From Nocardioides xinjiangensis (GTDB lineage Bacteria; Actinomycetota; Actinomycetes; Propionibacteriales; Nocardioidaceae), in the NCBI RefSeq assembly GCF_017916455.1, contig NZ_JAFMSY010000001.1, positions 1,595,977 through 1,659,976 of the forward strand: a DNA stretch of 64,000 bases. The letters are read 5' to 3'. Below, one piece after another: positions 34,331-43,996 of this stretch (positions within the stretch are counted from its first letter, which is position 1; every line of letters begins with the position of its first letter). Position numbers and translations under genes: made by a program. The notes beneath the pieces were generated by a model, which saw nothing but the letters and a program-made list of their open reading frames with translations, made no database searches and was not told where the DNA came from.

Positions 34331-35056
34331 ATGCGCCTCCCCGCTCTCCGCCGCCCGTCCCCCTCCATGGCCGTCTCGGTCATGGCGCTGGTCGTGGCCT
34401 CCACCGGGACCTCGTACGCCACCGGTCTGATCGGCTCCGCCGACATCCGCAACGACTCCGTCCAGTCGCGAGACGTCAAGGACCGGACCCTCAAGGGCCG
34501 CGACCTGAAGAACGGCGTCATCGGCTCGAACAAGGTCCGCAACGGGTCACTCAAGTCGAAGGACTTCTCGGCCGGCCAGCTCCCCGCCGGTCCCCAGGGC
34601 CCGGCCGGCGTCGGACGCTGGGCGCTGGTCGACGCGACCGGGGCGATCGTGGCGCAGTCGGGCGGGTTCTCGGTGACCGCCGCCTACCCGACCCTCGCGC
34701 CGTCCGGCGCCGACACCGCGGGGCTCCGCGCCAACGGCAACGTCTACATCAACGCGGGCGAGAACCTGGCCGACAACGGCATCCTCGCCGTCGTCGCGCT
34801 GCAGAACACGGTGGACCAGAACGGCGACTCGATCACCAACGGCCGCGCCGCGGGCGCGGACGCGAACCCGGAGTTCTCCGGCGAGATCACCGCGGCGATG
34901 TGCCAGCCCGGCGTGGTCAACTGCGCGCCCCCCGGCACCGGCAACGCCAACCACCTCGTGGTGAGCCCGCGCAACAGCGACGGCAGCGTCACCACCGACG
35001 GCACCCGGAAGCGGTTCTACGTCGTGGTGACCGGGAACTCCGCCGACCGCGGCTGA
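34331..35056 (+). CDS. Secreted protein with degenerate short repeats and a collagen-like motif
   Basis: The 241 residues begin with a signal peptide (about 1-31, ending SYATG). A run of short degenerate repeats of the type SxDIRNDSV/SRDVKD/GRDLKNG (about 36-82) follows, then GPQGPAG and a C-terminal domain from about 92 with two cysteines (MCQPGVVNCAP). Repeats of this style occur in extracellular actinobacterial proteins before collagen-like or lectin-like domains. The role is probably at the cell surface; no enzyme motif is seen. Confidence 0.75.
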   Translation: MRLPALRRPSPSMAVSVMALVVASTGTSYATGLIGSADIRNDSVQSRDVKDRTLKGRDLKNGVIGSNKVRNGSLKSKDFSAGQLPAGPQGPAGVGRWALVDATGAIVAQSGGFSVTAAYPTLAPSGADTAGLRANGNVYINAGENLADNGILAVVALQNTVDQNGDSITNGRAAGADANPEFSGEITAAMCQPGVVNCAPPGTGNANHLVVSPRNSDGSVTTDGTRKRFYVVVTGNSADRG

Positions 35057-35087
35057 GCCCCAGCCGGTGGACCGGTAGACATGGACC

Positions 35088-35807
35088 GTGCGGCTGCTCG
35101 AGGTCACGATCACCTGGCTGCGCGTCGCGCTCGCCCGGTGGACGGGGCCCGGGCGGCCGCCGGTCGTCGCCGGTCCGGCACCGCTCGGCGCGGGCCGGCG
35201 CGTGGTGGTGGCAGGACTCGTCCAGCCCGACCGGACCAGCTGCGGCTCCGCGTGCCTCGTCGTGGCGCGGATGCTCGGGGACCCGTCGTACGCCCGGTGG
35301 CTGGCGACGGGTGAGGCCGGCGGGAGCCGGCGCGACGTGCGCGCGCCGGAGCGCCGCTTCGCCGACGAGGCCCTGGCCGCTCACGCGCGCACGAGCCACT
35401 GGGCGGACGCCGACGGCCACCTCCAGGTCCCGTGGCCGCGCCGGTACGGCACCGCGCCGTGGTCGCTGGCCCGCGAGCTGAGCCTGATCGGTGGGACGAC
35501 GCCGCCCGGGACCAGGCACCGCGTCCGGACGATCTCACCCCGCCGGCGCGGAGAGGCGTTCGACGAGGTCGCCGTGAGCGTCGGCACCGGTCACGCCGTC
35601 CCGCTCTTCGTCGGCAACCGGCTGCTGCCCCGCCACGTCGTGCTGGTCGTCGGTGCGAGCGCCGACCGCCTCACCGCGTACGACCCGGCCACGGGCCGGC
35701 GCGTCGTCCTCCCCCGCGACGCCTTCGTCACCGGGACGCTGCGGGTCTCGGGCTGGTCCGAGCCGTGGTTCGCGGTGCTGCCCGAGCCGCCGCAGGCCGA
35801 CGGGTGA
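35088..35807 (+). CDS. Peptidase C39-like (papain-fold) protein
   Basis: A 239-residue protein with a plausible Cys/His/Asp set: QPDRTSCGSACLVVARML (Cys near residue 52), RHVVLVVGAS (His about 185) and LTAYDPATGR (Asp about 198), the order seen in C39-like peptidases. There is no signal peptide and no transporter or leader-peptide gene beside it. Substrate unknown. GTG start; TAGACA lies 6 bases upstream. The assignment rests on motif order only. Confidence 0.6.
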   Translation: MRLLEVTITWLRVALARWTGPGRPPVVAGPAPLGAGRRVVVAGLVQPDRTSCGSACLVVARMLGDPSYARWLATGEAGGSRRDVRAPERRFADEALAAHARTSHWADADGHLQVPWPRRYGTAPWSLARELSLIGGTTPPGTRHRVRTISPRRRGEAFDEVAVSVGTGHAVPLFVGNRLLPRHVVLVVGASADRLTAYDPATGRRVVLPRDAFVTGTLRVSGWSEPWFAVLPEPPQADG

Positions 35808-35896
35808 GAGCCGGCCGCAGAGCGCTCACCGCCCAGGTTCGGTAGGTGCGCCCGGAGTTCACCTCCCGGCCGGCCACGTGCGGCAGACTGAACGCC

Positions 35897-37069
35897 GTGA
35901 CCACGAAGATCTCCGTCGCCGGCCTCGGCTACGTCGGCCTCTCCATGGCGGTGCTGCTCGCCCGGCACAACATCGTCGTGGGCCTCGACCTCGACGCCGC
36001 CCGGATCGAGAGGCTCAAGGCCGGCCAGAGCCCGATCCACGACGAGGACATCTCGCGGTTCCTGGCCGAGGAGGACCTCGACCTCACCTTCACCACCGAC
36101 CCGGAGGAGGCGCACGCCGGCGCCGACTTCGTCATCATCGCCACGCCGACCAACTACGACCCGGTCACCAACTACTTCGACACCTCCTCGATCGAGGCGG
36201 TCATGCGCGACGTGCACCGCATCAACCCGCACGCGACGATGGTCGTGAAGTCCACGGTGCCGGTCGGCTACATCGAGGACGTCCGCGTCCGGCTGGGCAT
36301 CCCCGACGTCATCTTCTCGCCCGAGTTCCTGCGCGAGGGGCGGGCGCTGCACGACAACCTCCACCCGGCGCGGATCGTCGTGGGCGAGGACTCCGAGCGC
36401 GCACGGGCCTTCGCCGAGCTCCTCGTCAAGGGCGCGGACGCCGACGACGTGCCCGTGCTCTTCACCGAGCCCACGGAGGCCGAGGCGATCAAGCTCTTCG
36501 CCAACACCTACCTCGCGATGCGGGTCGCGTACTTCAACGAGCTCGACTCCTTCGCGCTGTCCCGCGGGCTCGACACCCGCCAGATCATCGACGGCGTCGG
36601 GCTCGACCCGCGGATCGGCACGCACTACAACAACCCGTCGTTCGGCTACGGCGGCTACTGCCTGCCCAAGGACACCAAGCAGCTGCTCGCCAACTACTCC
36701 GACGTCCCGCAGACGCTGATCTCGGCGATCGTCGACGCCAACACGACCCGCAAGGACTTCATCGCCTTCGACATCCTCGACCGCAACCCGAAGGTCGTCG
36801 GCATTCACCGGCTGATCATGAAGGCAGGCTCGGACAACTTCCGCGAGTCCTCGGTGCAGGGGATCATGAAGCGGCTCAAGGCCAAGGGCGTCGAGGTCGT
36901 GGTCTACGAGCCCGAGCTCGGCGAGGACACGTGGTTCGGCTCGGAGGTCGTCGACGACCTCGACGGCTTCAAGGAGCGGGCGGATCTCATCGTCGCCAAC
37001 CGCATGGTCGAGGAGCTCCACGACGTGCGCGAGAAGGTCTACACGCGCGACCTGTTCGGCGGCGACTGA
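35897..37069 (+). CDS. UDP-glucose/GDP-mannose dehydrogenase family protein (UDP-glucose 6-dehydrogenase)
   Basis: The 390-residue enzyme has the N-terminal NAD loop [16 protein letters not shown], the central [20 protein letters not shown] and catalytic Cys255 in [14 protein letters not shown], followed by the UDP-binding domain. It oxidises UDP-glucose to UDP-glucuronate, a precursor of acidic polysaccharides. It faces the glycosyltransferase/sulfotransferase operon, which suggests that the glucuronate is used there. The GTG start at 35897 begins the Rossmann strand directly; the longer frame from 35846 adds an unlikely extension. Confidence 0.92.
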   Translation: MTTKISVAGLGYVGLSMAVLLARHNIVVGLDLDAARIERLKAGQSPIHDEDISRFLAEEDLDLTFTTDPEEAHAGADFVIIATPTNYDPVTNYFDTSSIEAVMRDVHRINPHATMVVKSTVPVGYIEDVRVRLGIPDVIFSPEFLREGRALHDNLHPARIVVGEDSERARAFAELLVKGADADDVPVLFTEPTEAEAIKLFANTYLAMRVAYFNELDSFALSRGLDTRQIIDGVGLDPRIGTHYNNPSFGYGGYCLPKDTKQLLANYSDVPQTLISAIVDANTTRKDFIAFDILDRNPKVVGIHRLIMKAGSDNFRESSVQGIMKRLKAKGVEVVVYEPELGEDTWFGSEVVDDLDGFKERADLIVANRMVEELHDVREKVYTRDLFGGD

Positions 37070-37117
37070 TCGGCGGACGACGGCGGTGTCCGACGGGTCG
37101 GCTGGTCCGGCGACGCG

Positions 37118-38695
37118 TCAGCGGCGGCGGCCGAACAGGCCCCGCTTGTGCTCGCCGTCGGCGGGCGGCTCGGTCGGCAGCGCGGGAGCGGCCTCGTCGG
37201 CCTTGCGCAGCGCCTTGCGCAGCCGGTTCTCCGACTTGTCCGGGTCCATCGGCGGACGGGCCCCGAGGGTGAACCGCTCGACGACGCGCTGGTCGGCGGG
37301 CACCCAGCCCACGTCCGTCGCCGGGTAGGTCTTGACCCCGAACGACTCCTCGAGCAGCGCCTCGCGGTCGTCGTCCGGGCCGGCCAGGCGCGCCACCCGC
37401 GCCGACGCCGACGTGCGCTCGAGACGCGCGAGCGCGCCGTCGGCGTACGACAGCAGGCGGGCGCCGTGGTGGGTGCGCTCGAGGTCGTCGAGCAGGGCTC
37501 CGAGGGCCGCGGGCAGCGGCGCGAGCGAGACGTCCGGCAGGTGCAGCACGAACTCGGCGTCGGACACCGCGGGTGCCTCGACGAGCCGGACGCGCGGCTC
37601 GTGGAGGTACGAGCGGTGCACCAGCCGCGTCTCGAGCACCGGGTCCTCCACGGGCTGCACTCGCTCGTCGTGGACCGAGGACCACGGCCCGACGACCGTC
37701 ACCCGCAGGTCGGGGACGTCGCCGTCGAGCAGCGAGTCGACGACCCGGATGGTCTGGTCGGCGGGTCCGGCCTCGAGGACCACCTCGAGGTAGGGCACCT
37801 GGTAGGCCCGGCCCCGCTTGTTGCGCTTGGGCCGCATGGTCGGCACGAGGTCGGCGAGGTAGGGGTCGTTGAAGCGGTTGACCTGCTCGGCCCGTCGGAG
37901 CACCTGGGAGCGACCGAGGTGCCAGCTGCGGGCCTCCCGGTCGACGACGAAGACGCCGCCGGCCTGGGCGAGCGCGTGGCCGAGGTGCATGTCCTCGCCG
38001 AGGCGCAGCGTGCGGTCGAAGCCCTCGGAGTCGAGGTAGAGCGCCTTGGTCACCGAGCCCGTCATGCCGATGTGGTAGCGCTGCGCCCGCGGACCGGCCG
38101 TGCGGAGGTCGTCGGTCTTCGCCCAGTAGTCCTCCACCCACTGGTGCGGCTCGTGCTCCAGCCCGGGGAACAGGTCGCCGGCACCGCCCGCGGCGACGCG
38201 GTCGCGGACGGTCGCGGGGTCGAGCTCGAGCAGGGACGTCGGGTCGACGAACAGCTTGTGGCCCCCGGGGACGGCGTAGTCGACCAGGTGGTGCCAGCGG
38301 GCGTGCGCCTCGACCTCCTCGCGGTAGGCCAGCATGTCGGCGTCGTACCAGTGCAGGACGTCGCCACCGGCGGCGAACGCACCGAGGTGGCAGGCGTTGG
38401 CACGGCCCCAGCCCTCCTCGACGCGCACCAGCGTGGTGTTCTCCGGGCGCACCTCGGGCAGCTCCTGGGGAGGTGAGCTCTGGTCGTCGACGACGACGAC
38501 CTCGAGCAGGTGCGCGGGGTAGGACTGGGCGGCGAGGCCGGCCAGGACGTAGGGCAGGGTGCGCTGGTAGTTGAACGTCGGCACGACGACGCTCACCGCC
38601 AGCCGCGGCTCCCAGTCGCCGAGGGTGGGCGGCGTCAGGCTGCCCCAGTCGTTGTGGCGCACCACAGGCTGCCGCGGCACCGACTCACCCCCCAT
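37118..38695 (-). CDS. Glycosyltransferase family 2 protein, 525 residues
   Basis: The protein has a GT-A fold: SVVVPTFNYQRTLPYVLAGL (about 35-54), VVVVDDQSSPP (about 67-77) and a DxD-like WYDADM (Asp118, Asp120). The later WHLGRSQVLRRAEQVNRFNDP is reminiscent of polypeptide GalNAc-transferase/chondroitin-type transferases. The C-terminal 150 residues have no recognised domain. It is the last gene of the run led by the sulfotransferase. It starts 11 bases inside the 3' end of the previous gene. Donor and acceptor are unknown. Confidence 0.87.
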   Translation of the reverse strand: MGGESVPRQPVVRHNDWGSLTPPTLGDWEPRLAVSVVVPTFNYQRTLPYVLAGLAAQSYPAHLLEVVVVDDQSSPPQELPEVRPENTTLVRVEEGWGRANACHLGAFAAGGDVLHWYDADMLAYREEVEAHARWHHLVDYAVPGGHKLFVDPTSLLELDPATVRDRVAAGGAGDLFPGLEHEPHQWVEDYWAKTDDLRTAGPRAQRYHIGMTGSVTKALYLDSEGFDRTLRLGEDMHLGHALAQAGGVFVVDREARSWHLGRSQVLRRAEQVNRFNDPYLADLVPTMRPKRNKRGRAYQVPYLEVVLEAGPADQTIRVVDSLLDGDVPDLRVTVVGPWSSVHDERVQPVEDPVLETRLVHRSYLHEPRVRLVEAPAVSDAEFVLHLPDVSLAPLPAALGALLDDLERTHHGARLLSYADGALARLERTSASARVARLAGPDDDREALLEESFGVKTYPATDVGWVPADQRVVERFTLGARPPMDPDKSENRLRKALRKADEAAPALPTEPPADGEHKRGLFGRRR

Positions 38696-40475
38696 CCGTC
38701 GTGACCGACACCGGTCGGTCGAGCGGGTCGGCCTCCAGCGCCCGGCTCGGCCGGAAACCCTCCCACTCGGAGGCCACGATGTCAGGTCGGCGGAACTCCT
38801 CGTCGTCACGGACCCAGGTGTGTCCCTCGCCGGTGCGGCGCAGCACGTAGCCCAGTCCGTGGGTGCGGTAGATCCGTCCGCCCGCCGCCTCCACCCCGGA
38901 GAGCAGCTGGGCGTCGACGAACCTGCGCACGCGCCGGAAGTCGCCGAGCGAGCGGAGCAGGCCGCGCTCGAGCAGGAGGGTGCCGCCGGCCACGAACCGC
39001 GCGAAGACCTCCGAGGGGTGCCTGCGTCGCACGGTGAGGTCGCCGCGGTGCAGGTAGACGAACTCCGACGGCATCCCGACGACGTCGGCGCCGGAGAAGC
39101 GCCGCGCCATCAGCAGGTCGTGGACGGCGTCGGGCGAGTACCAGTCGTCGTCGTCGACCTTGAGCAGCACCTCGCTCGACGCGGCGCGCGAGGCAGCGGT
39201 GAGCACGTCGCCGAAGAACGCCGACGCGTCGAAGGTGAGGACCTGGTGCGGTCGGTCGCCGAGCGCGCGGCGCACGGCGTCGCGGTCGGGGTCGAACCCG
39301 TGCGCGGCCAGCACCAGCTCGACCTCCGCGCCCCGCTGGCGCGCGACCTGTCGCAGCGCGAAGTCGAGCATCTCCGGGCGCCGGGTCGCCAGCAGCGCGC
39401 TGACCGGCGGGAGGGCGACGTGGCGCACCCCGGCGCGCGAGGCGAGGGCGGAGCGCCAGGCCAGCGTGGAGTGGTGGTCGAAGGCGGCGCGCCGCACGGC
39501 GAGGCTGTGCTCCTCGCGACGCAGGGGGTCGTCGAGGTCGACGTCGGCGTCGAGCGCCTCGGCCAGCGGCGGGGCGACGTCGAGGACGCCCGAGGTGACC
39601 AGGGGGACCCCGGCGCTCGCGAGCGCGAGGAGGTCGGCGGTGCGGGTGTCGGTCGGGAGGCGTACGGCCTGGAAGGCGCGGGCGGCCGCCACGACGTCCT
39701 CGGTGACCGGTCCGCGTCCCGAGCCGGTGACGAGCCGGGCGAGGTCGACGACGGGGTGGTCCCAGTCCTTGCGGAAGCCGACGGGGTTGAACACCAGCTC
39801 GTCGACGGGCTCCGGGCCGGGGTCGGTCACGACGGTCGGGGCTCGGTCGATCACGTGGTGCTCGGCCACCTCGCCACCGCGGCTGGCGACGACCACGTCG
39901 GGCGGGACGTCGCGCGCGCCGTCGCCGGCGTCGGCGACGTCGGCCAGCAGGACCGAGCGGGCGTCGAGCCCGGGCGCGGCGGGTCGGCCGGCGTAGGACA
40001 CGACGAGTCCGCCGTGGGTGGTCTCGCCGGGCCCGGCGGCCTGCCGGGCCATCTCCATCACCACGAGCTGGGCCCGCGCCCCCGACGCGAAGCGGGCGAC
40101 GGTGAGCACGCCGCGGTCGCCGGCCTCGCGGGCGGCGAGGTGCACCAGCCGCGGCCACTCCGGGCGCGGCACGAGCACCCACGGCGTGGGGGCGTCGGTG
40201 AGCCAGCACGCGACGGCCTTGCACTGGCCGAGCAGCGGCACGGCGCTCGCCATCCGGCGCAGCCGGGCGCGGTCGGCGGCGACGACCAGCACCGAGCCCC
40301 AGCCCTTGAGCGGCCCGTCGAGGGAGGACAGCGTGACGACGCGCGGCTCGATGCCCGGGACGTCCTCGACGCCGCGCAGCGCGTCGAGGGCGAGGCCGTC
40401 GGAGTCGTCGACGAGGACCAGCGTCGGGCCGGGGAGCCGGAGGTCGTGGAGGGGGTGCTGGGCGGGTGGGTTCAC
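38685..40475 (-). CDS. Two-part glycosyltransferase, GT2-like C-terminal domain, 596 residues
   Basis: The C-terminal half (about 350-560) is GT2-like: LVLAAHGFDPDRDAV, then LLKVDDDDWYSPDAVHDLL (about 435-453, metal-binding Asp cluster) and GGTLLLERGLLRSLGDF. The N-terminal 200 residues contain PGPTLVLVDDSDGLALDALR and no clear family motif; they may be a second nucleotide-sugar-binding unit. GTG start overlaps the stop of the preceding gene (GTGA). It is part of the surface-glycan operon. Confidence 0.83.
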   Translation of the reverse strand: MNPPAQHPLHDLRLPGPTLVLVDDSDGLALDALRGVEDVPGIEPRVVTLSSLDGPLKGWGSVLVVAADRARLRRMASAVPLLGQCKAVACWLTDAPTPWVLVPRPEWPRLVHLAAREAGDRGVLTVARFASGARAQLVVMEMARQAAGPGETTHGGLVVSYAGRPAAPGLDARSVLLADVADAGDGARDVPPDVVVASRGGEVAEHHVIDRAPTVVTDPGPEPVDELVFNPVGFRKDWDHPVVDLARLVTGSGRGPVTEDVVAAARAFQAVRLPTDTRTADLLALASAGVPLVTSGVLDVAPPLAEALDADVDLDDPLRREEHSLAVRRAAFDHHSTLAWRSALASRAGVRHVALPPVSALLATRRPEMLDFALRQVARQRGAEVELVLAAHGFDPDRDAVRRALGDRPHQVLTFDASAFFGDVLTAASRAASSEVLLKVDDDDWYSPDAVHDLLMARRFSGADVVGMPSEFVYLHRGDLTVRRRHPSEVFARFVAGGTLLLERGLLRSLGDFRRVRRFVDAQLLSGVEAAGGRIYRTHGLGYVLRRTGEGHTWVRDDEEFRRPDIVASEWEGFRPSRALEADPLDRPVSVTTDGG

Positions 40476-41410
40476 GGTCGCGCGCGCTCCTTGAGCGAGG
40501 CCGGCAGTGAGTGCTGGACGAGCGGACGCGGCTGGCGCCAGAGCCAGTCGCGGCTGACGTGGTCGATGATGTGGACGCCCTCGGGTGCGGTGACCTTCAC
40601 CAGTCCGCCGAGCGCCTCCGGGTCGCCCGTGCGGATCGCCTCGTCGACCTCGAACTCGCGCAGCTTGCGGTAGAGCCGGGTGTTGGTGAAGTCCACGCCG
40701 TCGCGTCGCCAGTGGGCGTACTCGTCGGCGTCGAGCCACTTGACCTCGAGCACCAGCCCCTGCTGCAGCACGATCCGCTCGACGCCGGGCGGGAACTCCC
40801 GCAGCTCCCAGTCGAAGGCCTTGACGAAGGTGAACTCCGGACCCATCGGGTAGACCCACGGCTCGAGGAAGCGCAGCGAGAGGTCGAGCCAGCCGGTGCG
40901 CTCGTCGACGACGGTGAGCGGGTGGCGCGGGATCGCGACGATCGCGCGCGTCGCCTGCAGCTGCCACGACAGGTCGCGCAGGATGCCGGTGCCCTCCGGG
41001 GTGAGCACCATGTCGCCGTCCCACTTCATCGAGTAGGTCGTGCGGACGTGCGAGAAGCACCAGTTGTAGAAGTGCGTCAGCGAGTGCACGCTCGTGGCCG
41101 GCGTGGCCAGGTGCTCGCTGCCGGCGCGCGCGACCCGGTGCGGGTAGTCCAGCACGGTGAGCCGGTCCACGGCGCCGCACCGCTCGGCGACCTCGCGGGC
41201 GACGTCGGCGGTGCCGTCGTCGGAGCCGTTGTCGACGAGCAGCACCTGCTGCACGGCGGCGAGGATCGGGGGCAGCACCCACGGCAGGTTGCGGGCCTCG
41301 TTGCGCACCCGGAACACGCAGGTCAGCCCCGGCGCCAGCGGCTCGCCGGAGGTCCACGGCCACGTGACGTCGTACGCCGGGTCTCCCTCGAGGGAGACGA
41401 TGTCGGGCAT
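40472..41410 (-). CDS. Glycosyltransferase family 2 protein, 312 residues
   Basis: A GT-A transferase: FRVRNEARNLPWVLPPIL (about 33-50), LLVDNGSDDGTADVA (about 57-71) and the DxD motif MKWDGDM (Asp131/Asp133). It is shorter than the neighbouring transferases. Its ATG overlaps the sulfotransferase stop (TGATG), and its own stop overlaps the next gene. It probably adds one sugar to the surface glycan made by this operon. Confidence 0.88.
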   Translation of the reverse strand: MPDIVSLEGDPAYDVTWPWTSGEPLAPGLTCVFRVRNEARNLPWVLPPILAAVQQVLLVDNGSDDGTADVAREVAERCGAVDRLTVLDYPHRVARAGSEHLATPATSVHSLTHFYNWCFSHVRTTYSMKWDGDMVLTPEGTGILRDLSWQLQATRAIVAIPRHPLTVVDERTGWLDLSLRFLEPWVYPMGPEFTFVKAFDWELREFPPGVERIVLQQGLVLEVKWLDADEYAHWRRDGVDFTNTRLYRKLREFEVDEAIRTGDPEALGGLVKVTAPEGVHIIDHVSRDWLWRQPRPLVQHSLPASLKERARP

Positions 41411-42480
41411 CAGGCCTGGCCCCGGGGGCGCTCCCGGCCCACGGCCCTCCGCAGCCTTCGCCGGGCGGCTGGCGGCACCATGGCGCGGACGGCGTGGGGC
41501 ACCCGGTCGGCGACGCTGCGCGCGGCACCCTGCCGCTCCGCCGGACCTCGTGCCGCCTCGGTCGCCGCCGCCCGCCGCTGCGCGACGACGGTCGAGTGCG
41601 CGAACGCCTCCGCCTCGGCGTACTGCTCGGCGTAGGCCGCCCGCAGCTGGTCGCAGGTCTGCTGCAGCTCGGCCGAGTCGTCGGCGGCGAGGGCGTCGAG
41701 GGCGTGCCAGGTCTCGTCGGCGAGCTCGCGCAGCCGGTCGGGCACGGGGACGTCGTCCCACGTCATCGTGACGCGTCGCAGCGAGGGGTCGATGAAGCGG
41801 TGCACCTCGGCAATGTCCACGGCCATGGCCGTCTTCACCGCCGCGAGGTCGAACGCCTCGCCCAGCGCGAACACCGGCCGCGTCCAGTCGTCGAGGAGGT
41901 CGGCGTAGTGGACGAACGCGCGCTGCTGGCCGCGAGTCGCGCGCTCGGTGTGCAGCATCATGTTGACCCAGGCGGCGGTGCGGGTGACCGCGCCCCGGTC
42001 GGAGCCGGCGCCCATGCGGCCGTAGTAGGTCTGCTTGGAGCCGACCACCTCGGTGACCGGCCGGAGCATGGTGACGTACGACGACGTGGCGCCGCAGCGG
42101 TCGGCCGCCGCCCGCCAGAGCCCGAGGAACCAGGCGGCGCGCGGGTCCTTGATGACGAGCTCGTCGCCGACGGCGAGCTGCTCCTCCAGCCAGGCGGTCA
42201 CCCGGGCGCGGGTGGCGTGGTCGCCGCTGGTGGTGCCGGTGTCGAGCCAGGCCCGCGGGCGGGCGTCGGAGACCTGGACGTTGCTGCGCGCCAGCAGCTC
42301 GGCGTGGAGGTCGACGACCCAGCGCGGCTCGCCGAACCCCTTGGGGTTGGTGGCGTCGGCGACGACCTCGGGCTGGGGCACGTGCAGCCCCAGCGTGCGC
42401 AGGGTGCCGGCCATCGTGCTCGTGCCGCTGCGTCCCGAGCCGACGACGAACACGACCCGTCGGCTGGTCGGCTCCGTCAT
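41410..42480 (-). CDS. Sulfotransferase family protein, first gene of the glycan operon
   Basis: The 356-residue protein begins VVFVVGSGRSGTSTMAGTL, the P-loop-like PAPS-binding motif (residues 14-22), and continues with IKDPRAAWFLGLW and MLRPVTEVVGSK, the expected 3'-phosphate-binding region. It transfers sulfate from PAPS to a hydroxyl, probably of the sugar chain built by the transferases encoded downstream. The C-terminal 60 residues are Ala/Arg-rich. TAGTCT lies 7 bases upstream of the ATG, so the operon probably starts with a leaderless mRNA. Confidence 0.87.
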   Translation of the reverse strand: MTEPTSRRVVFVVGSGRSGTSTMAGTLRTLGLHVPQPEVVADATNPKGFGEPRWVVDLHAELLARSNVQVSDARPRAWLDTGTTSGDHATRARVTAWLEEQLAVGDELVIKDPRAAWFLGLWRAAADRCGATSSYVTMLRPVTEVVGSKQTYYGRMGAGSDRGAVTRTAAWVNMMLHTERATRGQQRAFVHYADLLDDWTRPVFALGEAFDLAAVKTAMAVDIAEVHRFIDPSLRRVTMTWDDVPVPDRLRELADETWHALDALAADDSAELQQTCDQLRAAYAEQYAEAEAFAHSTVVAQRRAAATEAARGPAERQGAARSVADRVPHAVRAMVPPAARRRLRRAVGRERPRGQA

Positions 42481-42487
42481 GCGTCAG

Positions 42488-42493
42488 AGACTA
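42488..42493 (-). promoter_or_regulatory. -10 box TAGTCT of the glycan operon (leaderless)
   Basis: Minus-strand TAGTCT, 7 bases, ATG 42480. No promoter-like gap exists between the following transferase genes, so this is probably the main promoter. Confidence 0.6.
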
Positions 42494-42544
42494 TCGGTGG
42501 GGACGACCGCCCCTGACCCGCCCGGGGGCGGGGTCGGTCCCCGG

Positions 42545-42608
42545 ATCCCCCGCTTGAGCGGGGGATTGCGAACTTCCCGTGGCATGCAGACCCCCGGAAG
42601 CTCACGGA
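42545..42608. repeat. Double-hairpin repeat, copy B (inverted)
   Basis: The reverse complement matches copy A at 9756-9819 over about 63 bases with a handful of differences. The CCCCCGCTTGAGCGGGGG stem is identical; the GAACTTCC stem is slightly degenerate. It lies downstream of the GH1 stop and upstream of the glycan-operon promoter. Confidence 0.8.
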
Positions 42609-42643
42609 ACCCTCGCGAGGTCCGGCGCCCCGGAGGCAGCCGG

Positions 42644-43990
42644 CTACAGGTGCTGGGGCTGCGCCCTGATGAGGTCGGCGTACCACTGGAACGACGCCTT
42701 CCTGGTGCGCGCCTGGGTCTCGAAGTCGACGTGCACGAGGCCGAAGCGCTGGGTGTGGCCCTCGGCCCACTCGAAGTCGTCCATCAGGGACCAGCAGTAG
42801 TAGCCGCGGACGTCGACGCCGCGCGTGACGGCCTCGGACACCGCGTTGACGTGGGCCCGGAGGTAGTCGATGCGCGCCTGGTCGTCGACGACGCCGTCCT
42901 CGCCGGGACCCGTGTTGTAGCTGCAGCCGGACTCGGTGATCACGATGGGCGGCAGCGCCGCGCGGAAGCGCGCGCGGAACATGACCAGCCACTCGCGCAG
43001 GGCGTCGGGCACGACCGGCCACCCCGCGTCGGTGGTGGGGTAGCCGACGATCTCGCGCAGCTCGAAGGGCACCTCCGCGTCCTCGTCGGCGGCGGCGACC
43101 TTCATCGGGTTGTCGTAGTTCACGCCGTAGAAGTCGAGCGGCTGGCGGATGGTGGCCAGGTCGCCGTCGGCGGCCACGCCCTCGAAGAGCGGCACGAGGT
43201 CGACCGGGTAGCGCCCGAGCAGCATCGGCTCGAGGAACATGCCGTTCCACAGGGCGTCGAAGATCTTGCTCATCCCGACGTCGGCGTCGTCGTCGCTGGC
43301 CGGCCAGATCGGCGCGTGGTTGTTGGCGCAGCCGACGGACGTCGCGCCCGCCCGGCGCAGCTCGATCGCGGCCCGTCCGTGCGCCAGGAGCAGGTGGTGG
43401 GCCGCGGGCAGGCAGTCGAAGAGCAGCGCCTTGCCGGGCGCGTGCTTGCCGAGGCCGTAGCCGAGGAGCGAGGCCACGTTGGGCTCGTTGACCGGGATCC
43501 AGTGCTCGACCCGGTCGGCGAGGCGCGCGCCCACGATGGCGGCGTACTCCGCGAAGCGCTCGACGGTGTCGCGGTTGAGCCACCCGCCGTCGTCCTCGAG
43601 CGCCTGGGGCAGGTCCCAGTGGTAGAGCGTGACCATCGGCTGCTGACCGTGGGCGAGCAGCGTGTCGACCAGCCGGTCGTAGAACGCCAGGCCCTTCTCG
43701 TTCACGGGCCCCCGGCCGGTGGGCTGGACCCGCGGCCACGCGACCGAGAAGCGGTAGCCGCCCGTGCCGAGCTCGCCCATCAGCGCGACGTCCTCGTCCA
43801 CCCGGTGGTAGTGGTCGCAGGCGACCTCGCCGCTCGTGCCGTCTGCCACCCGCCCCGGCTCGGCGGTGAACGTGTCCCAGATGCTCGGCCCGCGTCCGTC
43901 CTCGGCCACCGCGCCCTCGACCTGGTAGCTCGCGGTGCTGGTCCCGAACCGAAAGCCCGGTGGGAGCAGGGGGAAGTCATGCGGGGGCAT
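42644..43990 (-). CDS. Glycoside hydrolase family 1 beta-glucosidase
   Basis: The 448-residue GH1 TIM barrel has N-terminal FRFGTSTASYQVEGAV, the acid/base Glu169 in PVNEPNV and the nucleophile Glu353 in VITESG (the usual ENG is ESG here). YYCWSLMDDFEWAEGHTQRFG is typical of the C-terminal region. No signal peptide, so it cleaves beta-glucosides taken up into the cytoplasm. It diverges from the pirin gene, with only 17 bases between the start codons and TATCTT six bases before its ATG. Confidence 0.94.
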   Translation of the reverse strand: MPPHDFPLLPPGFRFGTSTASYQVEGAVAEDGRGPSIWDTFTAEPGRVADGTSGEVACDHYHRVDEDVALMGELGTGGYRFSVAWPRVQPTGRGPVNEKGLAFYDRLVDTLLAHGQQPMVTLYHWDLPQALEDDGGWLNRDTVERFAEYAAIVGARLADRVEHWIPVNEPNVASLLGYGLGKHAPGKALLFDCLPAAHHLLLAHGRAAIELRRAGATSVGCANNHAPIWPASDDDADVGMSKIFDALWNGMFLEPMLLGRYPVDLVPLFEGVAADGDLATIRQPLDFYGVNYDNPMKVAAADEDAEVPFELREIVGYPTTDAGWPVVPDALREWLVMFRARFRAALPPIVITESGCSYNTGPGEDGVVDDQARIDYLRAHVNAVSEAVTRGVDVRGYYCWSLMDDFEWAEGHTQRFGLVHVDFETQARTRKASFQWYADLIRAQPQHL

Positions 43991-43996
43991 TGAGCG

